NCBI RefSeq assembly: GCF_000722775.1
Contig: NZ_JPFZ01000009.1
Span: 186,001 to 250,000, forward strand
DNA: 64,000 bases
Direction: 5' to 3'
DNA from: Streptococcus mitis subsp. hohhotensis
Lineage (GTDB): Bacteria; Bacillota; Bacilli; Lactobacillales; Streptococcaceae
Both the position numbers and the translations under genes were made by a program. Positions within the stretch are counted from its first letter, which is position 1, and every line of letters begins with the position of its first letter. Positions 43,506 through 53,800 of the stretch are shown one piece after another. The notes beneath the pieces are model-generated. The model was not told the origin of the DNA, made no database searches, and saw only the letters and a list, made by a program, of their open reading frames with translations.

Positions 43506-46500
43506 ATGAAAGATATTTTTAATAAACGTCAACGTTTTTCGATTCGAAAGTTTTCTGTTGGAGTGGCTTCTGTATTAATAGGAATTGCCTTGTTTACACC
43601 ATCTCAGGGAGTGCTTGCTTCTACGGAAAATTCCCCATCTTCTGTGGAGAAAAGAGAAGCAGTTCAACCTATACCAGATAATCAAAATAATCCTGCTTCT
43701 GAGTTAGATACCAGAGATGTTCCAATAAGATCTACAAGGACTACAGAACTCGGTACATCTGGGGATAAGGAAAATAATAGCTTGATCACAAGGGCTTCCG
43801 TGGCGGGTGAAGACAGATCAAGCACTCCAGAGGTGAGAGCAGCATCCAATCCTTCCGAGGTTAAAAAGTATGAATTAACTGATGAGTATGCTAAGCAAAT
43901 AAAAGCAGGAGTAATCGGTTCAGAAGGTAATAAGCTTGACAGTTTGTTACTAAACGGCCCTAAGTTAAGTCCAGAAGCTTATACAGATGAAGATTACTTG
44001 AAGGATAAAGAAGAACTTTATATTTATGAAAAGGACGGAAAAAAGTATGTAGGCTATAATAGTCATCCTATGTTAGAAGATACTGATGGTGATGGTATTA
44101 TTGACAGTAAAGAAAAGCCAGATGAAAAATTAAAATGGAATGTCAGTGAGCGCGATATGATTATGTTCATGGAATTGTCTTACCGTGATGATGATTATAT
44201 TGATAAAGTTTTAAATAATAAGAAGCAATTAACAGAGGCGGATTTATACAAAAAGAAAGGCGAAAGTAAACCACGCTATGAATACATGATGATGAATAGG
44301 GAATTAGCTCCTTATTGGAAAAGAAAGAAAAGCTATCATACATCCAGTGGACTAGATGCTGTCTTGTATGAAACTAAGAGTGATTTCTTATATTTACCAA
44401 ATGGAACTGCACAAGTGTTAGCCTTTCGTGGAACAAGTGATGCCAAAGATATTGTGGCTGATGGAGTACTTGGAGTAGGAAGCAATCCTCAGCAAGGGAA
44501 CGATGCAGAAAATATCATGCGCGAACTAGCTAAAGATAAGAGTATTACCAATCTTTATTTGACAGGACATTCTTTAGGAGGATACTTAGTACAACGGGCA
44601 ATGGTTGAAGCCTATCAGTTGGCATATTCTGATAGCAGAGTCATGTCTCCTAAAGAACAGCGGGCTTATAGAAACTTTTATAATAATGTATTAAAAAAAG
44701 GAACAACATTCAATGCTCCAAAAGTTGTGACAAGTTGGGTTTCCCGTCGTGAATTTTGGCAAAAAGGTTTAGATAGCAAAAAAATAGCTAAGTCTGGTAA
44801 AATGACTCATTATATTGTTGATAATGATTCGACGATAAGAAAAGGTGTCAGCAATGATAGTGATGTTGTTATAAATGTTGGACGGACAAGCGGAGGTCAT
44901 AGTTCACGTTCTTATTTTGAAGCCGATCTGATTAATAGACGATCAGAGTTTATGTCTGGGAAACGAATTTCCTTAGATGGGACAGGTTATCAAGATAAAA
45001 AAATTACAACAGTTAAATCTGTAGAAAAATTTGGAGAAACTACTGTATACAGTAAAAGCGGAGATGACATCATTAAGTCAACAACTGTGAGTATGAAAGA
45101 TCCTGATACAGGACAGATTACTAAAAATACACTTGATGAAGTGTTTAAGAAAGATGGTGCCAAGGCTAAGGTTGTCGTTACACCACTTGATCCAAGTGTT
45201 CGTTATGAAAAAGACGCCACAAGGGCTAAAGAAGAAGCAAAAGTCACAGTATCTGGTACTCCAGGCACTAGTACAGTAACGACAACTTATACAGTAAATC
45301 CAAACAATGGAGAAGCTATTGCACATGTAGGACAACCAGTAGTTAAGCAACCGGCAATAGAAACAGTTGTCAAAGTCGCAGCCAAGGATGAAGTAGAATA
45401 CATTAAAAAAGGAGCCGACGTTGTTAAGAAGACAACAAGCTACACAGTAAACTCAAAAACTGGCAGTCTTACTTCGACTGAGAAGGAAGAAGTAGTCAAT
45501 AAAGGTGGCGCGAAGGATTTAGTTGAGTATAATTCAGTTGAACCCAAACCAGTTTATTTAAAAGATGAGAACAGTCCAAAAGGTACTGATACCGTTCAAT
45601 TTCCAGGGAAATCAGGAAAAACTAAAGTCACCACAACCTATAGCGTAAATCCAGTAAATGGAACCCTAACTCCATCAAAAAGCAAACCAGAAGTCGTAAC
45701 TATACCAATAGCTAGAGTTGTAAAAGTGGGAGCGAAAGATAAAGTAGAAGTAGAGACAATCCCATCCCCAGTAAAATACGAAAAAGATATTAGTCGAGAA
45801 AAAGGCCAAGACAATATTACTGTTGCAGGAAAAGACGGAAGTAAAACAACAACAACGACTTATACAGTAAATCCAAACAATGGAGAAGCTATTGCACATG
45901 TAGGAAATCCAGTAATAGTAAATCCAACAGAAACAATAGTTAAAGTTGCAGCGAAGGACAAAGTAGTAGAAACCCCGATTGAACCTGAAGTAGAATACGT
46001 TAAAGATGTTGAAGAAAACTTCGGTGCAACATCTCAGCGTACTGAGGGTAAAAAAGGTAAAACAGTTACTACAACTACTTACGATGTAGATCCAAAGGAC
46101 GGTCATATCACAGAGCACGTTGGCAACCCAGTGGTCACCCCAGCTGGTAAAACAATCGTTAAGGTTGGGGCTAAAACTAAGGTTGAGCGTAGCAAGGATG
46201 ACCAAGGTCGTGAAGTTATCAACACTACAACTTATGAAGTTGATTCAAAGACCGGTAAGGTGACTCCAACAACAGTAACTACTTACGGAACAAGGAAAGA
46301 AGCAACGGTTGAGAAGAAGGTAGTACCATCTCCAGTAGTTTACGAAAAAGATGATACAAAAGAAAAAGGTACTGAAGCAATCACTGTTAAAGGTGAAGAT
46401 GGTGAAGATACAATCACAACAACGTACAAAGTAAATCCAACAACAGGGGAAATTACCCCAAGTGTAGGAAAACCAGTTCGTACGAAAGAACCAACTAATA

Positions 46501-49500
46501 CGATCGTTAAAGTTCCAGCTAAGGATAAAGTAGACGTAGAAACAATCCCATCTCCAGTAAAATACGAAAAAGATACTAGTCGCGAAAAAGGTCAAGATAA
46601 TATTACTGTCCCAGGAAAAGCTGGAAGTAAGACCACCACAACGACCTACACAGTAAATCCAAATAATGGGGAAGTTACTCCAAATGTAGGAGAGCCGGTA
46701 ATAGTAAAACCAACGGATACAATTATCAAAGTAGCAGCAAAAGATAAAGTAGTATACTCTAAAGATGGGGATAACATTGTCAAAGAAGTTACTACATATA
46801 TAGTAAATCCAACCAATGGAAACATCACAGGGCATACAACAAAAGAAACGTTTAAAGAAAACGGATTGAAGGATAAAGTAGAAGTAGAAACAATCCCATC
46901 TCCAGTAAAATACGAAAAAGATACTAGTCGCGAAAAAGGTCAAGATAATATTACTGTCCCAGGAAAAGCTGGAAGTAAGACCACCACAACGACTTACACA
47001 TTAAATCCAAACAGTGGAGAAGCTATTGCACATGTAGGAGAGCCAGTAATAGTAAATCCAACAACTACTATCGTTAAAGTAGCAGCGAAAGATAAAGTAG
47101 TAACTTCTAAAGATGGAAATAACATTGTGAAGACAGCAACTTCATATACAGTAAATCCAGATAATGGAAACATAATAGAGCATACAACAAAAGAAACATT
47201 TAAAGAAAATGGATTGAAAGATAAAGTAGAAGTAGAAACAATCCCATCCCCAGTAAAATACGAAAAAGATGCTAGTCGTGATAGAGGTCAAGAAAATATT
47301 ACTGTTGCAGGAAAAGACGGAAGTAAGACCACCACAACGACTTACACAGTAAATCCAGACAATGGGGAAGTTACTCCAAATGTAGGAAATCCAGTAATAG
47401 TAAATCCAACAGAAACAATAGTTAAAGTTGCGGCTAAGGATAAAGTAGTAGAAACACCAATTGAACCTGCAGTGGTTTATGAAAAAGATGACACTCGTGA
47501 CTTCGGTACACCAGCTCAGCGTACTGAGGGTGAAAAAGGTAAAGCAGTTACTACAACTACTTACGATGTAGATCCAAAGGACGGTCATATCACAGAACAC
47601 GTTGATAACCCAGTGGTCACCCCAGCTGGCAAAACAATCGTTAAGGTTGGGGCTAAAACTAAGGTTGAGCGTAGCAAGGATGACCAAGGTCGTGAAGTTA
47701 TCAACACTACAACTTATGAAGTTGATCCAAAAACAGGTAAGGTAACTCCTACAACAGTAACTACTTACGGAACAAGGAAAGAAGCAACGGTTGAGAAGAG
47801 AGTAGTACCATCTCTAGTACGTTACGAAAAAGATGATACGAAAGAAAAAGGTACTGAAGTAATCACCGTTAAAGGTGAAGATGGTGAAGATACCATCACA
47901 ACAACGTACAAAGTAAATCCAACAACAGGGGAAATTACCCCAACTGTAGGAAAACCAGTTCGTACGAAAGAACCAACAGAAACAGTTGTAAAAGTTCCAG
48001 CCAAAGACAAAGTAGTAGACACACTAATTGAACCCGCAGTGGTTTATGAAAAAGATGATACTCGGGACTTCGGTACACCAGCTCAGCGTACTGAGGGTGA
48101 AAAAGGTAAAACAGTTACTACAACCACTTACGATGTAGATCCAAAGGACGGTCATATTACAGAGCACGTTGGTCACCCAGTGGTCACCCCAGCAGGTAAG
48201 ACAGTCGTTAAAGTAGGTGCGAAAACTAAGGTTGAACACTCTAAAGATCCTGAAGGTCGTGATGTGACTGATACCACTACCTATGAAGTTGATCCAAAAA
48301 CAGGTAAGGTGACTCCAACAACAGTAACTACTTACGGAACAAGTAAAGAAGCAACGGTTGAGAAGAGAGTAGTACCATCATCAGTACGTTACGAAAAAGA
48401 TGATACGAAAGAAAAAGGTACTGAAGCAATCACCGTTAAAGGTGAAGATGGTGAAGATACTATCACAACAACGTACAAAGTAAATCCAACAACAGGGGAA
48501 ATTACCCCAAGTGTAGGAAAACCAGTTCGTACGAAAGAACCAACGAATACAGTCGTTAAAGTTGCAGCCAAGGACAAAGTAGTAGAAACACCGATTGAAC
48601 CAGAAGTGGAATACGTTAAAGATGTTGAAAAAGACTTCGGTACACCAGATGAGCGTACTGAGGGTGAAAAAGGTAAAGCAGTTACTACAACCACTTACGA
48701 TGTAGATCCAAAGAACGGTCATATCACAGCACACGTTGGCACCCCAGTAGTCAGCCCAGCAGGTAAGACAATCGTTAAAGTAGGAGCTAAAACTAAGGTT
48801 GAACACTCTAAAGATTCTGAAGGTCGCGATGTGATTGATACCACTACCTATGAAGTTGATCCACAAACAGGTAAGGTAACTCCGACAACAGTTCGAACTT
48901 ATGGAATAACGAAAGAACCAAAAGTAGAGTTAGAACAAAATCCTAAGACAGGTGATGTTACAGTAACACCGAAGAAACCAGATGGCTCAACATACCCACC
49001 AGGAACTACGGTAGAAATCCCAGGTAAAGGTGATAAGCCAATCACAGTCACAATCGGTGAAGACGGTAAAGGTAAAGTACCAAACAGTGAATTACCAGAA
49101 GGTAAAGTTCCAGGTACAGGTAAGATTACTGAACCAGGTAAACCAGCTGTGGAAGTTCCAGTAGAAAATCCAGCTAAGGTAACAATTTTTGAAAATGGTG
49201 TATTACCGGCTTCAATTGAATTGCCAGAGCTAATGATTGAGGTTCGCTGGATTGATGAAGATGGAAATGTATTAAAATCATCCGTTAAGACAGGCAAGGA
49301 AAAGGATGCTGAACATGGATCAATTCCAGGATATGAATTTGTACGAACTGTGATAGCTGAAAATGAACCAGTAATGACCCACATTTTCAGAAAAGTAAGT
49401 GGAAGTACACATTCAAATCCAGCAACTCCACCTAAGGTAACAATTTTTGAAAATGGTGTATTACCGGCTTCAATTGAATTGCCAGAGCTAATGATTGAGG

Positions 49501-50015
49501 TTCGCTGGATTGATGAAGATGGAAATGTATTGAAACAATCTGTTAAGACAGGTAATGAAAAGGATGCTGAACATAGATCAATTCCGGGATATGAATTTGT
49601 ACGAACTGTGATAGCTGAAAATGAACCAGTAATGACTCACATTTTCAGAAAAGTAAGTTCAAACACAAATACAATTCCAGTAACACCTGATACTAATGGA
49701 AATTCTGGTCACGATACACCTGAGCTAACAACTCCAACTCCAACTCCAATTCCAGTTGTGCCAGTAATGCCTGATGCTAATGGAAATTCTGGTCAAGATA
49801 CAGCTGCACTAACAACTTCAATTCCAGATGCAGTTGCTCCGAATGCAGATCAGGTAGATACTAAGACTACTAATGATAATGGAGCTAAGTCAAATGATTC
49901 TCAAAATGTATTGCCAAATACAGGAACAGAATCAAATGCTGCTCTTGCATCTCTAGGACTTCTTGGTATGCTAGGTGGTCTCGGACTTGCTCTTGCAAAG
50001 AAAAAAGAAGACTAA
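43506..50015 (+). CDS. LPXTG surface protein with lipase-like domain and G5-like repeats
   Basis: A 2169-residue wall-anchored protein. Signal peptide 1-39 with a YSIRK-type motif (FSIRKFSVGVASV). About 120-560 hold a calcium-site loop DTDGDGIID (192-200) and an alpha/beta hydrolase of the lipase class 3/DUF2974 type: FRGTSD, nucleophile Ser356 in TGHSLGGYLVQRA, and candidate Asp (IVDNDS, about 439) and His (SGGHSSRSY, about 465). About 13 G5-like domains of 72-75 residues plus short spacers fill 560-1800. Then a linker, two copies of a 75-residue domain (VTIFENGVLPASIELP), and the sorting signal LPNTGTESN, helix and KKKED. It looks intact. Hydrolase activity is inferred only. Confidence 0.87.
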   Translation: MKDIFNKRQRFSIRKFSVGVASVLIGIALFTPSQGVLASTENSPSSVEKREAVQPIPDNQNNPASELDTRDVPIRSTRTTELGTSGDKENNSLITRASVAGEDRSSTPEVRAASNPSEVKKYELTDEYAKQIKAGVIGSEGNKLDSLLLNGPKLSPEAYTDEDYLKDKEELYIYEKDGKKYVGYNSHPMLEDTDGDGIIDSKEKPDEKLKWNVSERDMIMFMELSYRDDDYIDKVLNNKKQLTEADLYKKKGESKPRYEYMMMNRELAPYWKRKKSYHTSSGLDAVLYETKSDFLYLPNGTAQVLAFRGTSDAKDIVADGVLGVGSNPQQGNDAENIMRELAKDKSITNLYLTGHSLGGYLVQRAMVEAYQLAYSDSRVMSPKEQRAYRNFYNNVLKKGTTFNAPKVVTSWVSRREFWQKGLDSKKIAKSGKMTHYIVDNDSTIRKGVSNDSDVVINVGRTSGGHSSRSYFEADLINRRSEFMSGKRISLDGTGYQDKKITTVKSVEKFGETTVYSKSGDDIIKSTTVSMKDPDTGQITKNTLDEVFKKDGAKAKVVVTPLDPSVRYEKDATRAKEEAKVTVSGTPGTSTVTTTYTVNPNNGEAIAHVGQPVVKQPAIETVVKVAAKDEVEYIKKGADVVKKTTSYTVNSKTGSLTSTEKEEVVNKGGAKDLVEYNSVEPKPVYLKDENSPKGTDTVQFPGKSGKTKVTTTYSVNPVNGTLTPSKSKPEVVTIPIARVVKVGAKDKVEVETIPSPVKYEKDISREKGQDNITVAGKDGSKTTTTTYTVNPNNGEAIAHVGNPVIVNPTETIVKVAAKDKVVETPIEPEVEYVKDVEENFGATSQRTEGKKGKTVTTTTYDVDPKDGHITEHVGNPVVTPAGKTIVKVGAKTKVERSKDDQGREVINTTTYEVDSKTGKVTPTTVTTYGTRKEATVEKKVVPSPVVYEKDDTKEKGTEAITVKGEDGEDTITTTYKVNPTTGEITPSVGKPVRTKEPTNTIVKVPAKDKVDVETIPSPVKYEKDTSREKGQDNITVPGKAGSKTTTTTYTVNPNNGEVTPNVGEPVIVKPTDTIIKVAAKDKVVYSKDGDNIVKEVTTYIVNPTNGNITGHTTKETFKENGLKDKVEVETIPSPVKYEKDTSREKGQDNITVPGKAGSKTTTTTYTLNPNSGEAIAHVGEPVIVNPTTTIVKVAAKDKVVTSKDGNNIVKTATSYTVNPDNGNIIEHTTKETFKENGLKDKVEVETIPSPVKYEKDASRDRGQENITVAGKDGSKTTTTTYTVNPDNGEVTPNVGNPVIVNPTETIVKVAAKDKVVETPIEPAVVYEKDDTRDFGTPAQRTEGEKGKAVTTTTYDVDPKDGHITEHVDNPVVTPAGKTIVKVGAKTKVERSKDDQGREVINTTTYEVDPKTGKVTPTTVTTYGTRKEATVEKRVVPSLVRYEKDDTKEKGTEVITVKGEDGEDTITTTYKVNPTTGEITPTVGKPVRTKEPTETVVKVPAKDKVVDTLIEPAVVYEKDDTRDFGTPAQRTEGEKGKTVTTTTYDVDPKDGHITEHVGHPVVTPAGKTVVKVGAKTKVEHSKDPEGRDVTDTTTYEVDPKTGKVTPTTVTTYGTSKEATVEKRVVPSSVRYEKDDTKEKGTEAITVKGEDGEDTITTTYKVNPTTGEITPSVGKPVRTKEPTNTVVKVAAKDKVVETPIEPEVEYVKDVEKDFGTPDERTEGEKGKAVTTTTYDVDPKNGHITAHVGTPVVSPAGKTIVKVGAKTKVEHSKDSEGRDVIDTTTYEVDPQTGKVTPTTVRTYGITKEPKVELEQNPKTGDVTVTPKKPDGSTYPPGTTVEIPGKGDKPITVTIGEDGKGKVPNSELPEGKVPGTGKITEPGKPAVEVPVENPAKVTIFENGVLPASIELPELMIEVRWIDEDGNVLKSSVKTGKEKDAEHGSIPGYEFVRTVIAENEPVMTHIFRKVSGSTHSNPATPPKVTIFENGVLPASIELPELMIEVRWIDEDGNVLKQSVKTGNEKDAEHRSIPGYEFVRTVIAENEPVMTHIFRKVSSNTNTIPVTPDTNGNSGHDTPELTTPTPTPIPVVPVMPDANGNSGQDTAALTTSIPDAVAPNADQVDTKTTNDNGAKSNDSQNVLPNTGTESNAALASLGLLGMLGGLGLALAKKKED
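45180..48930 (+). repeat. G5-like tandem repeats in the surface hydrolase gene
   Basis: About 13 units of about 220 bp, with three alternating subtypes (SPVKYEKDTSREKGQDNI, EPAVVYEKDDTRDFGTP, VPSPVVYEKDDTKEKGTE) and shorter spacer modules of about 45 residues between them. Some units are nearly identical in DNA (46540-46760 and 46880-47100), a sign of recent exchange or duplication. Confidence 0.8.
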
Positions 50016-50074
50016 AAATGTAGTCAAAATATGAATGGTTCATTGTTAAGTGGACAATAAATAAAAAAATAACA

Positions 50075-50118
50075 ACAGCCTTGTTCCTCATTTCAAGAGG
50101 TGCAAGGCTGTTCTTGTA
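50075..50118 (+). terminator. Terminator of the surface hydrolase gene
   Basis: A perfect 9-bp stem ACAGCCTTG / CAAGGCTGT, followed by TCTTGTATT. Confidence 0.75.
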
Positions 50119-50151
50119 TTCTCGGAAAAGTAGATAGTATTCGTAATAAGA

Positions 50152-50248
50152 TATAGTGGATTGAAATAAAATGTACGCAAATCGATTGGTCAATTTCTAA
50201 AAATGAATTAGGAGTCGTGTTGGACTATTCCAACTTCAATCCGCTATA
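50152..50248 (+). repeat. MITE-like element with 14-bp terminal inverted repeats
   Basis: TATAGTGGATTGAA (50152-50165) and TTCAATCCGCTATA (50235-50248) form terminal inverted repeats with one mismatch around 69 bp of non-coding sequence. Its size suggests a miniature element; its parent is not in the window and I do not know its name. Confidence 0.5.
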
Positions 50249-50580
50249 CTCATTTGAAATCAAAGCCCCCTATTTGGTGATAGCCTATTCAAGAAATATC
50301 GTTGTATAAGGATATACTTTGAAATGATAGGCATAGTGAATCAATGATTGGATTTTCAATTAAAACTATCATCTGTTTGTTTATAAGACGTAAGTTTATG
50401 AATTTGATTTAAAATAATATAAATTTATATTCATGGTAGTTATTTGAAGAATATCTTAAAATTAAGGGTCGGATATCTATTGTTATGGATATTTATTTTT
50501 AATTATTATAAACAACTTGATTGCGCTTTCTTGAAACTTACTGAAAATTCGTGAAATTAGCCATATTTACACTATTTTGT
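50249..50580. other. Gene-free AT-rich stretch
   Basis: No reading frame, hairpin or repeat of note is visible between the MITE-like element and the promoter at 50581. Confidence 0.6.
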
Positions 50581-50609
50581 TTGATTGAATATGTTAAAAG
50601 TGTTATAAT
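50581..50609 (+). promoter_or_regulatory. Promoter of the second surface protein gene
   Basis: TTGATT (50581-50586), 17-bp spacer, TATAAT (50604-50609). The 9-bp repeat array starts two bases downstream, so transcription begins inside it. Confidence 0.7.
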
Positions 50610-50611
50610 CT

Positions 50612-50710
50612 AGCTGTAATAGCTGTAATAGCTGTAATAGCTGTAATAGCTGTAATAGCTGTAATAGCTGTAATAGCTGTAATAGCTGTAATAGCTGTAA
50701 TAGCTGTGAT
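50612..50710 (+). repeat. 9-bp tandem repeat leader array, 11 units
   Basis: Ten perfect AGCTGTAAT units and a final AGCTGTGAT (99 bp) lie between the -10 box and the ribosome binding site, in the transcribed leader. Each pair of units can fold as AGCU-GUAAU-AGCU. A similar array with AGCTGTGAT units is at 59483. The number of units is a multiple of three bases each, so it cannot shift a frame. Confidence 0.95.
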
Positions 50711-50803
50711 GTCAAATATCCATCATAGTAGTTTTTATTGTTTTATTCCCAGTGGGAATATTGCTTTTAAATTTGGTTTTGTGTTTTAACATCAGGAGGG
50801 ACA

Positions 50804-53800
50804 ATGGAAAATAAATCAAATTCACTCAATAGAATAAAGCGTCATCAACGTGAAAAGGTGTTGCGCTTTTCTATTCGTAAATATAGTTTCGGTGCCGCTT
50901 CAGTTGCTGTTGCAGCACTGATGTTTTTAGGTGCGCGCGTTGTTAGCGCAGATACCGTAAGCGGAAGCAATTCACAATCTACGGCGGGTGTAGTACAACC
51001 TAACGATAAGGGCGACTCGCCTGTGGGTATTAAGGAACCTACTGAAAATAAATCAGAAGTAGTCAATAGTTCTTTAGAAAATAAAGAAACTGCACTTGTT
51101 GAAAATAGTAGTAATACGGTTGATAAAAGTCAGTTAAGAACAGTAGTTGAAGAATTAAATTCTCTTCTTTCAACTAAATTAAACCTTGACGACTCAGTGC
51201 TTTCTTCTGTAAAAGAAAGAGTTCAGAGAGCTCAGGCGTTACTAGATAAAGCTGATGCAGTTCAAAAAGATATTAATGAACTAAAAGAACTTTTGTCTGC
51301 TGATTTAGCTACTTTATCTAATGCGGTAAAAGAATCAAGTGAGGTTCGAGAAAGTAATACTGGAACTGAGGCTGAAAAACCAGCGATCCAACCTTCTTCT
51401 GAAGTAAGAGCAAGCGAAGAGAGTCAAACTGTTTCAGCTAAAAAAGATGCTTTGAAAGTATCTGTTGATCAGTTGAAAGCAGCAATTTCAGAAGTTCCTG
51501 AACATGATACTACGAAAGGAGTTCTTGAAAAAGCCAATGAACTATTAGGAGTGGCTCAAGTAGTCCTTGAAAATACAACAGTTTCTCTGAACGATGTTGA
51601 AGAAATGACAAAACGTGTGAAGAGAATGTTTATTTCTGTTAAAAACGCTACAACGCGTTTGACTTCAGGAACTCATGATCCGCGTAATGGTCAGAGAATA
51701 GCGAAGGGAACAGGGTTTAGAGCAGATCGTGAACGTGTAGAAGGTCCGTTGTACAATGTTAAAGAGTATATCTCAGAGCCTGCAGGAGGAGGTTCGACAG
51801 TTGAAGGAAATCGTCCGCGAACAATCGAAAAAGTATTCATGAAAGCAAAATATAGTACGGAGGGTAATCAGAAATTTATTACTTACGATGTTTACTTCCA
51901 TAATGACGGTAAAGCATTGGGTGGGGAGTTTGTTGGCGATGCCTTTTGGTTCTATCCGCCTCGTGATCTTTTGTATAATGTTGGTGGCAATTATCCAGTA
52001 GGACTTGTTTCTGATGCTTACTATGAACGTTATGAAAAAAAACCAGGAACAACAGGGACGCTTTCTCAAAATCCAAATAATTTTACTCAAGTGGGAGGGA
52101 GATATACGGTTCCTCTAATCGCAGGGAAAAATCAGGATTACGGTTCACAAAGTTTGTGGGGCAGCGCAGGTGGTATTTTTGAGTTTGGTGGTGGTCCAAC
52201 CAGACCTAATCAGAGACAGCAGATGTTGAAGAAATTGGAAAATAATCCAGACCTAAATCGTATTATTCGATTAAATAATGACCCTAATGGACCTTATCCT
52301 AGTGGATCTTATTCTCATCTATTAACTATATCAAAACATCAAAATTTCGCTTATAAATATCACGTTAAGATGCGTTTAAGAGATAATGTTACGGAAGCAG
52401 AAGCCCAAAGAGCGGGTGCAATGGCTGTAAGCGCTAAAGCGGGAGGTGGAACAACTGCGTATGAAGCGTATGTATATGCTGCTACTGGAACAAGGTTGGT
52501 AAGTAAGCCAGCAACTCCAAGGATTCCAACAAACTTGACGGGTAAAGCTGGCACTAGAACTCAAATAGAGGTAGATGCAGAAGCAGGCGTATCAGTTGTT
52601 GTATATGACCATGGAGGTAAAGAGCTAGGTCGAGGTGAAGCGAACGCAAGTGGTAAAGCGTTTATCACTCCAAGCAAAGACATTCCGAGCGGGAATGTGA
52701 CAGCCAAGGCTAGAGATAAAGCAGGAAATGTTTCTGACCCAAGTAATCCTCAAGTTGCAACTGCTCCAGTACCAAACCCAATTACAGTTAGTCCATTTAC
52801 ACATGGAGATACCAGTGTTACCTTAAGACCGAATGGTAAGACAGATATTGTTTATGCATCTATTCAAGGTAAAGCGATTAAGTTTGAAAAACAAGCTAAT
52901 AATCAGTATAAACAAATAACTAATGACGCTAAAATAACCTTCACACCCAAAGGAGATGGCAGTATCACTATCACCTTGCCGGCAGGTAAGCAGTTTAAGG
53001 CCGGTGATCGGGTAGTGACACGTGCTGAGAATAGCGATATAACGTCGAATACAGGTACCCGTGCTTCCACAGAAGCAGAAGTCTACGGTCAATTAAAACG
53101 AAGTGACAAAGTTCCTGTGAAAGATCCAAGCAATTTATCTCCGACTGATAAAGAACGTGTAAAAGCAGCCGTTTTAAAAGCTAATCCAGGTATTGAAGTT
53201 GCCGATCTAACAATTGCTAAAAATGGTGATGTAACCTATAATCATCGTGGTGAAGGTTCAAATGTCAAGCGAGAAATACAATTAAAAGATAATGTTAATC
53301 GAGATAATGTAGCTCCAGGTAAACCAACGATTGAAACACCATTATTAGGGAAAGCAGGAACAAGAACACCTATCACAGTTCAAACTGAAGCAGGTGCTAA
53401 AGTAGAACTTTTTGATTCAAAAAATAGAAAAATTGGAGAAAAAGTAGCTGACAATCGAGGTAGAGTGACCATTGAACCAACAGCAAATCTAGTAGCAGGA
53501 AATGTAACAGCAAAAGCAACAGATGAAGCAGGAAATATCTCACAACCAAGTGATGCTAAGGTTGCTACTTATCCGTTAGTAAAACAACCAATTATTAATA
53601 TCAAACAAGGGGAAAGACTAACTCCTGAGGAAATTAAACAAACCGTTCTATTACAAAACGGAGCTGGAACAACTAACCTACCAAGTAATGTCCAAGTTAC
53701 AGGTAACTTTGACACGTCTAGTGCTGGAGATAAGAAAACAACAGTTACTGTAACATTTCCAGATGCACCAGCACAACAAGTTGAGGTAACTTATAAAGTA

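Noticed and set aside
45078-48866. Several minus-strand frames rich in Trp, Phe, Tyr and Cys within the G5-like repeats.
   Set aside because: They are reverse readings of Thr/Val/Glu/Lys-rich coding repeats, recur with each unit and have no start signals.
50612-50710. The 9-bp array as a CRISPR.
   Set aside because: The units are directly adjacent with no spacers and no cas genes are present; it is a simple tandem repeat.
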